From positions 114,601-178,600 of the forward strand of contig NZ_LMPT01000012.1 in the NCBI RefSeq assembly GCF_001424425.1: a DNA stretch of 64,000 nucleotides. Direction: 5' to 3'. The stretch comes from Acidovorax sp. Leaf191 (GTDB lineage Bacteria; Pseudomonadota; Gammaproteobacteria; Burkholderiales; Burkholderiaceae_C). Both the position numbers and the translations under genes were made by a program. The notes beneath the pieces were generated by a model, which did no database searches, was not told the origin of the DNA, and was given only the letters and a program-made list of their open reading frames with translations. Of this stretch, positions 27,793-36,970 are shown one piece after another (position 1 is the stretch's first letter; each line of letters opens with the position of its first letter).

Positions 27793-29373
27793 ATGAAACT
27801 CAAATACAGTCTTTTGTCGATGGCCGCAGCTGCAGCCGTGCTGGCGTCGCCAGCCTTGCAAGCCAAGCCGTTCAAATGGGCAAGCCAGGGAGAAATCGCG
27901 ACGTGGGATATCCATTCCCAGAACAATGCGCTGCAAAACGGCATTCACGCGAACGTGTACGAGACCCTGGTTTACTACAACAGCAAGACGTTTGAAGTGG
28001 AGCCCATCCTGGCCACCTCCTGGAAGGAAGTGAGCCCCACGCAGGTGCGTTTTACCCTGCGCCAGGGCGTCAAGTTCCATGATGGCTCGGCCCTGACCAC
28101 CGACGACGCGGTCTACTCCATCCAGCGTGCGATGGCCAAGACCTCCAACTTCACGCCCTACGTGCAGGGCATCAGCAAGGTCGCCAAGGTCGACGCACAG
28201 ACCTTCGACGTGATCCTGTCGGCACCCAACCCCGTGCTGCTGCGCCAGATGACCGAGTTGCGCATCATGAGCAAGGCCTGGGCTGAAAAGAACAAGTCGG
28301 TCGAACCCAAGGACATCAAGGGCTCGGACGAGAACTTTGCCCACCGCAATGCCATGGGCACCGGTCCCTACACCCTGGAATCGTGGCAGCCCGACGTGAA
28401 GATGGTGTTCAAGCGCAACCCCAACTGGTGGGGCAAGATGGACGGCAACGTGACCGAGATCACCTACACGCCGATCAAGTCGAATGCGACGCGGATCGCC
28501 GCACTGATCTCGGGTGAAGTCGACCTGGTGCTCGACCCCACGCCGCAGGATCTGGGACGCCTGCGCGCCAGCCCCGACCTCAAGGTGATCGACGGCGTCG
28601 AGAACCGCACGATCTTCCTGGGCATGGACCAGTTCCGCGAAGAACTGCCGGGCTCCAACATCAAGGGCAAGAACCCGCTCAAGGATGTGCGCGTGCGCAA
28701 GGCCCTGTACCAGGCCATCGACGCGGACACCATCTCGCGCAACATCATGCGCGGCCTGGGCAAGCCCACGGGCACCATCGTGGCGCCCCAGGTGGCAGGC
28801 TATACCGAAGCCGTGGGCAAGCGCTTCCCGTACAGCGTGGAGGCTTCCAAGAAGCTGCTGGCCGAAGCCGGCTACCCTGATGGCTTCGAAGTGGACTTCG
28901 CCTGCCCGAACAACCGCTACATCAACGACGAAGCCATCTGCCAGGCCGTGACCGCGATGTGGTCGCGCGTGGGCGTGAAGGCCAAGCTGCGCACCTTGCC
29001 GCTGGTGAACTACTTCCCGATGATCCAGCGCTACGAAGCCAGCATCTACATGCTGGGCTGGGGCGTGCCGACATTCGACGCGCTGTACAGCCTGCAGTCG
29101 CTCACGCGCTCGGTGGGGCAGGGCGGCGACGGCAACTACAACGTGGGCCGCTACAGCAATCAGCGCATGGACTATCTGGTCGACCGCATCAAGGCCGAGA
29201 CGGACGCGCCCGTGCGCACCCGCATGCTGACCGAAGCGCTGCAACTGTCCAACGACACAGTGTCCCATCTGCCCCTGCATGACCAGGTGATCCCATGGGC
29301 CATGAAGAAGAACGTGGAGCTCGTCCATCGCGCCGATAACCGCGTGGATATGCGTACGGTCAAGGTGAACTGA
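27793..29373 (+). CDS. Peptide ABC transporter, substrate-binding protein 1 (DppA/OppA family)
   Basis: 526 residues with signal peptide MKLKYSLLSMAAAAAVLASPALQA. The SBP_bac_5 plan is evident: NVYETLVYYN, LRQGVKFHDGSALTTDDAVYS, GTGPYTLESWQPD and VRVRKALYQAIDAD. It captures the solute in the periplasm and delivers it to the permeases. A paralogue (SBP 2) with the same length and many shared blocks lies at 31966. Ligand cannot be deduced; dipeptides, oligopeptides, glutathione-like compounds or amides are possible, and the M20 enzyme in the cluster favours an N-acyl or peptide-like substrate. A hairpin follows, so it may be made in excess of the permeases. Confidence 0.92.
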   Translation: MKLKYSLLSMAAAAAVLASPALQAKPFKWASQGEIATWDIHSQNNALQNGIHANVYETLVYYNSKTFEVEPILATSWKEVSPTQVRFTLRQGVKFHDGSALTTDDAVYSIQRAMAKTSNFTPYVQGISKVAKVDAQTFDVILSAPNPVLLRQMTELRIMSKAWAEKNKSVEPKDIKGSDENFAHRNAMGTGPYTLESWQPDVKMVFKRNPNWWGKMDGNVTEITYTPIKSNATRIAALISGEVDLVLDPTPQDLGRLRASPDLKVIDGVENRTIFLGMDQFREELPGSNIKGKNPLKDVRVRKALYQAIDADTISRNIMRGLGKPTGTIVAPQVAGYTEAVGKRFPYSVEASKKLLAEAGYPDGFEVDFACPNNRYINDEAICQAVTAMWSRVGVKAKLRTLPLVNYFPMIQRYEASIYMLGWGVPTFDALYSLQSLTRSVGQGGDGNYNVGRYSNQRMDYLVDRIKAETDAPVRTRMLTEALQLSNDTVSHLPLHDQVIPWAMKKNVELVHRADNRVDMRTVKVN

Positions 29374-29390
29374 TTTATTCTCGACACACT

Positions 29391-29424
29391 GAGAGCAAGG
29401 GCCCCAAGGCCCTTGCTCTCTTTG
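29391..29424 (+). terminator. Hairpin terminator or attenuator after SBP 1
   Basis: Perfect 13-bp stem GAGAGCAAGGGCC / GGCCCTTGCTCTC with loop CCAA, followed by TTTGG. The T-tract is short, so partial termination is likely, reducing permease expression relative to the binding protein. The permease starts 88 bases later. Confidence 0.8.
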
Positions 29425-29511
29425 GTTTAGTTTGACGACGTATTGCCCACCGGCGCCCCAGCCATCAAAAGTGGCTGCGGCGTCCCTATCGAACACTCAC
29501 TCGACTTCCCG

Positions 29512-30492
29512 ATGCTTGCCTTTATATTGCGCCGCCTGATACAGGCTGTGATTGTCATGGTCACGGTGGCCTTCATCTCCTTCATGCTGTTCCAGTATGT
29601 CGGGGACCCCGTGGTGTTCCTGTTGGGCCAGGATGCCACCGCTGACCAGATCCGGGAGTTGCGCGCGTCCCTGGGCCTGGACAAGCCCTTCTTCGTGCAG
29701 TTCTGGCACTTCCTGGTGAACGCGGCGCAGGGCGAGTTCGGCCTGAGCCTGCGCCAGGGCGCCAAGGTGTCCCGCCTCATTGCAGAGCGCTTCCCGGCCA
29801 CGCTGGAGCTGGCGCTGGTGGCTGCGGTCCTGGCGCTCGCCCTCGGCGTTCCGATGGGTGTGTATGCGGCGCTCAAGCGCGGCACGTTCACCAGCCAGCT
29901 GTTCATGACCCTGTCCCTGCTGGGCGTCTCGCTGCCGACCTTTCTCATCGGCATCCTGCTGATCCTGGTGTTCGCGGTCACGCTGGGCTGGTTCCCGAGC
30001 TTCGGCCGCGGCGAGGTGGTGCAGCTGGGGTGGTGGAGCACGGGCCTGCTCAAGGCCAAGGGCTGGCACCACATCACGCTGCCCGCCATCACGCTGGCGA
30101 TCTTCCAGCTCACGCTGATCATGCGGCTGGTACGCGCCGAGATGCTGGAAGTGCTGCGCACCGACTACATCAAGTTCGCACGTGCCCGCGGCCTGTCCAA
30201 CCGGGCCATCCACTTCGGCCACGCGCTCAAGAACACCCTGGTGCCCGTGATGACCATCACCGGCCTGCAACTGGGCGGCCTGATCGCGTTTGCCATCATC
30301 ACCGAGACCGTGTTCCAGTGGCCCGGCATGGGCCTGCTGTTCATCCAGGCCGTGACCTTCGCCGACATCCCCGTGATGGCCGCCTACCTGTGCCTGATCG
30401 CACTCATCTTCGTGGTGATCAACCTCGTGGTCGACCTGCTGTACTTTGCCGTGGACCCGCGCCTGCGCGTGGGCAAGGCAGGGGGGCACTGA
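29512..30492 (+). CDS. Peptide ABC transporter permease (DppB family)
   Basis: 326 residues from ATG 29512 (MLAFILRRLIQAVIVMV), the classic N-terminus of DppB/OppB permeases; an upstream ATG at 29443 is rejected on this basis. About six membrane helices. The EAA-type loop for ATPase docking is near RTDYIKFARARGLSNRAIHFGHALKN. Conserved blocks FPATLELAL and TETVFQWPGMG are present. It pairs with the DppC-like permease at 33679. Separation of the two permease genes by an amidohydrolase and a second binding protein is unusual. Confidence 0.95.
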   Translation: MLAFILRRLIQAVIVMVTVAFISFMLFQYVGDPVVFLLGQDATADQIRELRASLGLDKPFFVQFWHFLVNAAQGEFGLSLRQGAKVSRLIAERFPATLELALVAAVLALALGVPMGVYAALKRGTFTSQLFMTLSLLGVSLPTFLIGILLILVFAVTLGWFPSFGRGEVVQLGWWSTGLLKAKGWHHITLPAITLAIFQLTLIMRLVRAEMLEVLRTDYIKFARARGLSNRAIHFGHALKNTLVPVMTITGLQLGGLIAFAIITETVFQWPGMGLLFIQAVTFADIPVMAAYLCLIALIFVVINLVVDLLYFAVDPRLRVGKAGGH

Positions 30493-30498
30493 TGAACT

Positions 30499-30625
30499 CC
30501 CCCCTGAGTCGCTTCGCGCCATCCTCCCTGAGAGGGGATGCTCCCACCGCAACGGCTGGACACGCCGCCTGCGCGGCGGGGCGGCGCTTGCGCGGGAGTG
30601 CTGGCCTGGGCCGCGCCGGTTTCGC
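30499..30625 (+). repeat. Intergenic repeat, family A (copy 2)
   Basis: Starts CCCCCTGAGTCGCTTCGCGC just after the permease stop, then a CCTCCCTGAGAGGGGATG hairpin, then GGCGGGGCGGCGCTTGCGC and GGCCTGGGCCGCGCC. It aligns with the copy after ftsZ (281-415) and the one after the 744-residue permease (44411-44500). It fills most of the 171-base gap before the M20 gene. Confidence 0.8.
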
Positions 30626-30663
30626 CGGCTGTGGGTGTTGCACGAACGTCCTGGACGCTTGAA

Positions 30664-31881
30664 ATGCAGTCGCTGAAATACAAGGCTGGAGGCCGGGCGT
30701 TTGCGCACATCGCGCAGTTCCATCCCGAGCTGACCGCTCTGCGCCGCGACCTGCACGCGCACCCCGAGCTGGGTTTTGAAGAGGTCTACACCGGCCAGCG
30801 GGTGAAGGAAGCCCTCAAGGTGTGCGGCGTGGACGAGATCCACGATGGCATCGGCCGCACCGGCATCGTCGCCCTGATCCGCGGCCGCAGCATCTCCAGC
30901 GGCAGCATGGTCGGCCTGCGGGCCGACATGGATGCGTTGCCGCTGGCCGAGCACAACGACTTCTCCTGGAAGTCGTGCAAGCCGGGCCTGATGCACGGCT
31001 GCGGCCATGACGGCCACACGGCCATGCTGGTCGGCGCTGCGCGCTACCTCGCCGAGACCCGCAACTTCGACGGCACGGCCGTGCTCGTGTTCCAGCCCGG
31101 CGAAGAGGGCTTTGCCGGCGCCCGCGTGATGATGGAGGACGGCCTGTTCGACCGCTTCCCGGTGCAGTCGATCTACGCCATGCACAACTGGCCGGCGATG
31201 AAGCCCGGCACGGTGGGCATCAACTCCGGTCCCATGATGGCCGCGGCCGACCGCTTCACCATCGAGATCACGGGGCGCGGCGGCCACGGCGCCCATGCCT
31301 ACCAGACGGTGGACGTGCTGCTGGTGGCGGCCCACATCATCACGGCGGCGCAAAGCATCGTCTCGCGCAATGTGCGCCCCATCGAAAGCGCCGTGGTCAG
31401 CATCTGCGCTGCGCAGGCGGGCGACCTGGGCGCCTTCAGCGTGCTGCCCGGCTCCGCCACGCTCGTGGGCACCGTGCGCACCTTCGACCCCGTCGTGCAG
31501 GAGATGGTGGAAAAACGCCTCAAGGAGCTGTGCAACGCCATTGCCCTGGGCTTTGGCGCCACCGCCACCGTGCACTACGAACGCATCTACCCCGCCACCA
31601 TCAACAGCGAGAGCGAGGCCGTCTTCGCCGGCGACGTGGCCGAATCCCTGCTGGGTGCGGACCATGTGGTGCGCGACCTGGAGCCCAGCATGGGCGCAGA
31701 GGACTTCGCCTTCATGCTGCAGACCCGGCCTGGCGCCTACCTGCGCATCGGCCAGGGCACGGGCGCGAGCGGCAGCGCCCTGCACAACAGCCGCTACGAC
31801 TTCAACGACGACATCCTGCCGCTGGGCTCCGCATTGCATGCGAGCCTGATCGAGCAGTCGATGCCCTTGGCAACGCCCTGA
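30664..31881 (+). CDS. M20 family amidohydrolase (hippurate hydrolase-like)
   Basis: 405 residues from ATG 30664 (MQSLKYKAGG). Metal-binding motifs of M20D peptidases are visible: LRADMDALPL, MHGCGHDGHTAML, QPGEEGFAGA (catalytic Glu-Glu) and the dimerisation domain with GRGGHGAHAYQT. Such enzymes hydrolyse N-acyl amino acids, hippurate or amidated compounds in the cytoplasm. Being placed inside the ABC transporter operon, it probably acts on the imported solute. The frame is open further upstream through the repeat, but family similarity starts at HPELTALRRDLHAHPELGFEE. Confidence 0.92.
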   Translation: MQSLKYKAGGRAFAHIAQFHPELTALRRDLHAHPELGFEEVYTGQRVKEALKVCGVDEIHDGIGRTGIVALIRGRSISSGSMVGLRADMDALPLAEHNDFSWKSCKPGLMHGCGHDGHTAMLVGAARYLAETRNFDGTAVLVFQPGEEGFAGARVMMEDGLFDRFPVQSIYAMHNWPAMKPGTVGINSGPMMAAADRFTIEITGRGGHGAHAYQTVDVLLVAAHIITAAQSIVSRNVRPIESAVVSICAAQAGDLGAFSVLPGSATLVGTVRTFDPVVQEMVEKRLKELCNAIALGFGATATVHYERIYPATINSESEAVFAGDVAESLLGADHVVRDLEPSMGAEDFAFMLQTRPGAYLRIGQGTGASGSALHNSRYDFNDDILPLGSALHASLIEQSMPLATP

Positions 31882-31965
31882 CAGCACCCGCTTCGCGCCG
31901 CGCCAGAACCCATCCCCCTGGATGTACACCCCTTACGCATCCTTTTCCACTACGAGGAGATTTCC

Positions 31966-33549
31966 ATGAAATTCCAGAAGAAAGCCACCCTGGCTGCATT
32001 GTTTGTTGCGATGGCTGCAGGCAGCATGGTTGCCGGCGCGCAGACCATCCGGATCGCCAACCAGGGTGACGCGCTGTCCATGGATCCGCACTCGCTCAAC
32101 GAATCGCTGCAACTGAGCGTGACCAGCAACGTGTACGAGCCGCTGGTCGGCCGCAACAAGGACCTGAGCGTCGCGCCCGCACTGGCCACGGCCTGGAAGC
32201 AGACCGCGCCCACCGTGTGGCGCTTCGAGCTGCGCAAGGGCGTGCTGTTCCATGACGGCACGCCTTTCACCGCCGACGACGTGGTGTTCAGCTTCGGCCG
32301 CATGAAGGGCGAAGGCTCCGACATGAAGGCCACCAACAGCGACATCAAGCAGGTGCGCAAGATCGACGACCACACCGTCGAGATCGAAACCGTCGCGCCG
32401 CAGCCCATCCTGCCCGACGTGATCACGACCTCGTTCATCATGAGCAAGAAGTGGTGCGAGACCAACCAGGCCGTGATGCCCGTGGACCGCCGCAAGGGCA
32501 TCGAGAACGCAGCCTCGTTCCGCGCCAACGGCACCGGCCCCTTCCGCCTGCGCGAGCGCCAGCCCAATGTGCGTTCGGTGTTCGTACGCAACGGCTCCTA
32601 CTGGGGCAAGATCGAAGGCAACGTGAGCGAAGTGGTGTTCACCCCCATCTCCAACGATGCCACCCGCGTGGCGGCACTGCTGTCGGGCGAAGTGGACGTG
32701 ATGGAGCCCGTGCCGGTGCAGGACATCGACCGCGTCAACAGCGGCGCCAACACGCGTGCCGTGACCGGCCCCGAGCTGCGCACCATCTTCCTGGGCATGG
32801 ACCAAAAGCGCGACGAGCTGCTGTACTCCAACGTCAAGGGCAAGAACCCCTTCAAGGACAAGCGCGTGCGCCAGGCCTTCTACCAGGCCATCGACATCGA
32901 AGGCATCAAGAAGACCGTGATGCGCGGCGCGTCCAACCCCTCCGCACTGATGGTGGGCCCTGGCATCAACGGCTTCCAGCCCGACACCAAGCGCCTGCCG
33001 TACGACGTCGAAGCCGCCAAGAAGCTGATGGTCGAGGCGGGCTACCCCAACGGGTTCGAAGTGTCCATGAACTGCCCCAACGACCGCTATGTGAACGACG
33101 GCCGCATCTGCCAGACCGTGGCCGCCAACCTGTCGCGCATCAACGTCAAGATCAACCTGCAGGCCGAGACCAAGGGCACCTACTTCCCCAAGGTGCTGCG
33201 CCGCGACACCAGCTTCTACATGCTGGGCTGGACGCCCACGACCTATGACTCGCACAACGCGCTCAACGCGCTCATGATCTGTCCGGACGAAAAGGGCGGT
33301 GCGGGCCAGTTCAACCTGGGCGCCTACTGCAACCCCAAGCTCGACGAGTTGACCAAGAAGGTGCTGGTCGAGACCGACAAGGCCAAGCGCGACGCCATGA
33401 TCAAGGAAGCGTTCGACCTGCACAGCGCCGACATCGGCCACCTGCCGCTGCACCAGCAGGCACTGGCCTGGGGTGTGAACAAGAACGTGAAGCTCGTGCA
33501 GATGGCCGACAACTTCATGTACTTCAAGTGGATGAGCATCAACAAGTAA
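31966..33549 (+). CDS. Peptide ABC transporter, substrate-binding protein 2 (DppA/OppA family)
   Basis: 527 residues, signal peptide MKFQKKATLAALFVAMAAGSMVAGA. It shares the layout of SBP 1 at 27793: LRKGVLFHDGTPFTADDVVFS, GTGPFRLRERQPN, KNPFKDKRVRQAFYQAIDIE and AKKLMVEAGYPNGFEV. Two paralogous binding proteins on one permease pair would widen the range of solutes. AGGAG precedes the ATG, a strong start. A stem AGAGAAC / GTTCTCT (33589-33610) follows the gene but lacks a T-tract. Confidence 0.92.
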   Translation: MKFQKKATLAALFVAMAAGSMVAGAQTIRIANQGDALSMDPHSLNESLQLSVTSNVYEPLVGRNKDLSVAPALATAWKQTAPTVWRFELRKGVLFHDGTPFTADDVVFSFGRMKGEGSDMKATNSDIKQVRKIDDHTVEIETVAPQPILPDVITTSFIMSKKWCETNQAVMPVDRRKGIENAASFRANGTGPFRLRERQPNVRSVFVRNGSYWGKIEGNVSEVVFTPISNDATRVAALLSGEVDVMEPVPVQDIDRVNSGANTRAVTGPELRTIFLGMDQKRDELLYSNVKGKNPFKDKRVRQAFYQAIDIEGIKKTVMRGASNPSALMVGPGINGFQPDTKRLPYDVEAAKKLMVEAGYPNGFEVSMNCPNDRYVNDGRICQTVAANLSRINVKINLQAETKGTYFPKVLRRDTSFYMLGWTPTTYDSHNALNALMICPDEKGGAGQFNLGAYCNPKLDELTKKVLVETDKAKRDAMIKEAFDLHSADIGHLPLHQQALAWGVNKNVKLVQMADNFMYFKWMSINK

Positions 33550-33678
33550 GCGCTTGGTAAAAAAGACCGTCCGTAGAACGAAACATCGAGAGAACGGCAA
33601 CCGGTTCTCTTGACCATCCACACCACCGCGAAGCCGCTACCCGGGCCCAGCGGTGGTGCCTGTTTACTGGTTCCCACA

Positions 33679-34590
33679 ATGAAAACAACCCTTGCCCGAT
33701 GGTTTGACAGCGATGTCGGCTACAGCTTTCGCACCTCGCCGGTGGCGATGGTGGCTGCCGCGATTGCACTGATCTGCGTGTTCTGTTCGGTCTTTGCCGG
33801 ATGGGTCGCGCCGCACAACCCCTTCGACCTGGCCACGCTCGAGCTCAGCGACGCCCGCCTGCCACCTGCCTGGAGCGCCGAAGGCTCCATGAAATACCCC
33901 CTGGGCACCGATGACCAGGGGCGCGACATCCTGTCTGCACTGATCTACGGCGCGCGCATCTCGCTCGTCGTGGGCCTGGCGTCCGTCGTGCTGTCGGTGG
34001 TCGTGGGCGTGGCCTTCGGCCTGCTGGCGGGTTTTCGCGGTGGCTGGATCGATGCGGTGCTCATGCGCCTGTGCGACGTGATGCTGTCCTTCCCCGCCAT
34101 CCTGGTGGCGCTGCTGATCGCCGGCGTGGGCCGTGCCCTGTTTCCCAATGCGCACGAGTCGCTCGCCTTCGGCGTGCTGATCATCTCCATCTCGCTGACC
34201 GGCTGGGTGCAGTACGCGCGCACGGTGCGCGGCTCCACGCTGGTCGAGCGCAACAAGGAATACGTGCAGGCCGCCCGCGTGACGGGCGTGTCGCCGCTGC
34301 GCATCATGCGCAAGCACGTGCTGCCCAACGTGATGGGCCCGGTGCTGGTGCTGGCCACCATCCAGGTCGCCACGGCCATCATCACCGAGGCCACGCTGTC
34401 CTTCCTGGGCGTGGGCGCGCCGCCCACCTCGCCCTCGCTGGGCACGCTGATCCGCATCGGCAACGACTACCTGTTCTCGGGCGAATGGTGGATCACCGTA
34501 TTCCCCGGCGCGATGCTGGTGCTGATCGCCCTGTCGGTGAACCTGCTCGGCGACTGGCTGCGCGACGCCTTGAACCCACGCCTGCGCTGA
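33679..34590 (+). CDS. Peptide ABC transporter permease (DppC family)
   Basis: 303 residues from ATG 33679 (MKTTLARWFDSDVGYSFRTS); an earlier ATG at 33610 is less likely. DppC features: HPLGTDDQGRDILSALIYGARISL-like block near residues 80-100 (LGTDDQGRDILSALIYGA), FPAILVALLI, and the EAA loop NKEYVQAARVTGVSPLRIM followed by HVLPNVMGP. Five to six membrane helices. It forms the channel with the DppB-like protein. Confidence 0.95.
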   Translation: MKTTLARWFDSDVGYSFRTSPVAMVAAAIALICVFCSVFAGWVAPHNPFDLATLELSDARLPPAWSAEGSMKYPLGTDDQGRDILSALIYGARISLVVGLASVVLSVVVGVAFGLLAGFRGGWIDAVLMRLCDVMLSFPAILVALLIAGVGRALFPNAHESLAFGVLIISISLTGWVQYARTVRGSTLVERNKEYVQAARVTGVSPLRIMRKHVLPNVMGPVLVLATIQVATAIITEATLSFLGVGAPPTSPSLGTLIRIGNDYLFSGEWWITVFPGAMLVLIALSVNLLGDWLRDALNPRLR

Positions 34591-34593
34591 GCA

Positions 34594-34672
34594 TATGGCC
34601 CCCACGCTCCGCACTGTCGTGTCGTCGCTGCCCCCCAAGGAGGCGCGTTTCGCCTTGGGGCGGCCCGGCGGC
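34594..34672. repeat. Intergenic repeat, family B (single copy)
   Basis: Starts ATATGGCCCCCACGCTCCGC and contains GTCGCTGCCCCCCAAGGAGG and CGCCTTGGGGCGGCCC. It is the inverted orientation of the two tandem units at 20011-20178. It lies between the permease stop and the ATPase gene, so it is transcribed within the operon. Confidence 0.78.
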
Positions 34673-34715
34673 GAAACCATTGCCTCGTGCCTCCAAAGAT
34701 AAAAACGGTACACCC

Positions 34716-35717
34716 ATGAGTCTTCTCGAAGTCAAAAACCTCGTTGTCGAATTTCCGGGCCGCCGCGGTACCCTGCGCGCCCTGGACGACATCTCCTTTT
34801 CCATCGCGCCCGGCGAGATCCTGGGCGTGGTGGGAGAGTCCGGCGCCGGCAAATCGCTCACGGGCGCGGCCATCATCGGCCTGCTGGAGCCGCCAGGCCG
34901 CGTCGCCTCGGGCCAGATCCTGCTGGAAGGCCAGCGCATCGACAACCTCAGCAATGAAGAGATGCGCCACATCCGCGGACGCCGCATCGGTGCGATCTTC
35001 CAGGACCCGCTGACCTCGCTGAACCCGCTGTACACCGTGGGCCGCCAGCTCACCGAAACCATCCTGGCCCACCTGCCTGTGACGCCCGCCGAGGCCCGCC
35101 AGCGCGCCATTGCGCTGCTGCAGGACACCGGCATTCCGGCTGCGGCAGAGCGCATCGACCACTACCCGCACCAGTTCTCCGGCGGCATGCGCCAGCGCGT
35201 GGTGATCGCCCTGGCGCTGGCGGCCGAGCCCAAGCTGATCGTCGCGGACGAGCCCACCACCGCGCTCGATGTGTCCATCCAGGCGCAGATCATCACGCTG
35301 CTGAAAAACATCTGCAAATCGCGCGGCGCCGCCGTGATGCTGATCACCCACGACATGGGCGTGATCGCCGAGACCTGCGACCGCGTGGCCGTGCTGTATG
35401 CCGGCCGCGTGGCCGAGATCGGTCCGGTGCACGATGTGATCAACAAGCCGTCGCACCCCTACACCAGCGGGCTCATGGCCTCCATCCCCGACATGGAGCA
35501 GGACCGCGAACGCCTCAACCAGATCGACGGTGCCATGCCCCGCCTGAACGCCATCCCCAAGGGCTGTGCCTACAACCCCCGCTGCCCCAAGACCTTTGAC
35601 CGCTGCATGACCGAACGCCCTGACCTGATGCCGGCAGGCTCCACCCGCGCTGCCTGCTGGCTGCACGCCGGTGCATCCGCGACGACCGCTGCCGCCTCCG
35701 CCGGAGTGACCGCATGA
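34716..35717 (+). CDS. Peptide ABC transporter ATPase (DppD family)
   Basis: 333 residues. Walker [10 protein letters not shown]-loop [19 protein letters not shown], signature FSGGMRQR, Walker [13 protein letters not shown] and switch His in LITHDMG are all present. The C-terminal oligopeptide extension has the three-Cys pattern ([15 protein letters not shown]), which in this family can hold an Fe-S cluster. It pairs with the next ATPase as a heterodimer; the stop overlaps the next start by four bases (ATGA). Confidence 0.96.
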   Translation: MSLLEVKNLVVEFPGRRGTLRALDDISFSIAPGEILGVVGESGAGKSLTGAAIIGLLEPPGRVASGQILLEGQRIDNLSNEEMRHIRGRRIGAIFQDPLTSLNPLYTVGRQLTETILAHLPVTPAEARQRAIALLQDTGIPAAAERIDHYPHQFSGGMRQRVVIALALAAEPKLIVADEPTTALDVSIQAQIITLLKNICKSRGAAVMLITHDMGVIAETCDRVAVLYAGRVAEIGPVHDVINKPSHPYTSGLMASIPDMEQDRERLNQIDGAMPRLNAIPKGCAYNPRCPKTFDRCMTERPDLMPAGSTRAACWLHAGASATTAAASAGVTA

Positions 35718-36760
35718 GCGCCGCCACCACCACGACCCCCGCCGCCGCGGCGTCCACACCGGCGAAAAGCACCGCCCTCGTGCAGGCGCACGACCTCGCC
35801 AAGACCTTCGACGTGTCGGCACCCTGGCTCAACCGCGTGATCGAACGCAAGCCCCGCACGCTGCTGCATGCGGTGGACGGTGTGAGCTTCGAGATCGAGA
35901 AGGGCAAGACCCTGGCGCTGGTGGGCGAGTCCGGCTGCGGCAAGAGCACCGTGGCCCGCCTGCTGGTGGGCCTGTACGAGCCCACGCGCGGCGGCCTCAC
36001 GTTCGACAAGCAGGATGCGCACGCCGCGTTCAAGGGCAACGATGCCCGCGCCATGCGCCGCCGCATCCAGATGATCTTCCAGGACCCATACGCGAGCCTG
36101 AACCCTCGCTGGCTGGTCGAAGACATCATCGGCGAGCCGCTCAAGGAGCACGGGCTCATCACCGACAAGGCGGAGCTCAAGCAACGCGTGGGCGAACTGC
36201 TCAAGTCCGTGGGCCTGTCGCCGCTGGACATGGTCAAGTACCCGCACCAGTTCTCCGGCGGCCAGCGCCAGCGCATCTCCATTGCCCGCGCCCTGGCCAC
36301 CGAACCCGAGTTCCTGGTGTGCGACGAGCCCACCTCGGCGCTCGACGTGTCGGTGCAAGCGCAGGTGCTCAACATCATGAAGGACCTGCAGCGCGAGCGG
36401 CAGCTCACGTACCTGTTCATCAGCCACAACCTGGCCGTGGTGCGCCACGTGAGCGACCAGGTCGGCGTGATGTACCTGGGCCGCCTGGTGGAGCTGGCCG
36501 ACAAGCACACGCTGTTCGACACGCCGCGACACCCCTACACGCGCATGCTGCTCGATGCCATCCCCAAGATGCACGACACCGGCAAGGCGCGCACACCGGT
36601 GCAGGGCGAAGTGCCCAACCCGCTGAACCCCCCACCGGGTTGCGCCTTCAACCCACGCTGCCCGCATGTGAACGAGCGCTGCCGGGCCGAGCGCCCTGCG
36701 CTGCTGAACATCGGCGGCATCCGCATCGCGTGCCACGCGGTGGAAGAAGGGCGCATCTAG
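35714..36760 (+). CDS. Peptide ABC transporter ATPase (DppF family)
   Basis: 348 residues with a low-complexity Ala/Thr N-terminal 18 residues. Walker A GESGCGKS, Q-loop MIFQDPYASLNPRW, signature FSGGQRQR, Walker B FLVCDEPTSALD and His switch ISHNLAVV are intact. The C-terminus carries GCAFNPRCPHVNERC like its partner. Last gene of the transporter operon; a terminator follows. Confidence 0.96.
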   Translation: MSAATTTTPAAAASTPAKSTALVQAHDLAKTFDVSAPWLNRVIERKPRTLLHAVDGVSFEIEKGKTLALVGESGCGKSTVARLLVGLYEPTRGGLTFDKQDAHAAFKGNDARAMRRRIQMIFQDPYASLNPRWLVEDIIGEPLKEHGLITDKAELKQRVGELLKSVGLSPLDMVKYPHQFSGGQRQRISIARALATEPEFLVCDEPTSALDVSVQAQVLNIMKDLQRERQLTYLFISHNLAVVRHVSDQVGVMYLGRLVELADKHTLFDTPRHPYTRMLLDAIPKMHDTGKARTPVQGEVPNPLNPPPGCAFNPRCPHVNERCRAERPALLNIGGIRIACHAVEEGRI

Positions 36761-36787
36761 CCTGCGCTACCGCGCTGCGATGATGGC

Positions 36788-36813
36788 AAGGGCTCCTCAG
36801 GGAGCCCTTTTTT
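36788..36813 (+). terminator. Intrinsic terminator of the peptide transporter operon
   Basis: 9-bp stem AAGGGCTCC / GGAGCCCTT with loop TCAG and a six-T tract, 28 bases after the ATPase stop. Confidence 0.95.
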
Positions 36814-36970
36814 CGTGGAGCGGCGGGGAGGGCGTCGCACCAGGCGCTGCACGGCGCGCATGTCCGTCCTTGCGTGGCGCACGGCCGTTGTCAGGCGGTG
36901 AAATTTATGGCGCGGGATGGAACGCCCGCCGGGGTCTGGTTACTCATGGCGTGAAAGGACATCTCCCGCC

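Noticed and set aside
27543..27995. 150-codon open frame before SBP 1
   Set aside because: Overlaps the start of the binding-protein gene in another frame, no ribosome site, no family features.
36820..36970. HrpX/PIP box (TTCG-N15-TTCG) before the effector candidate
   Set aside because: One TTCGT is present at the terminator but no second half at the right distance; no hrp-type box could be supported.
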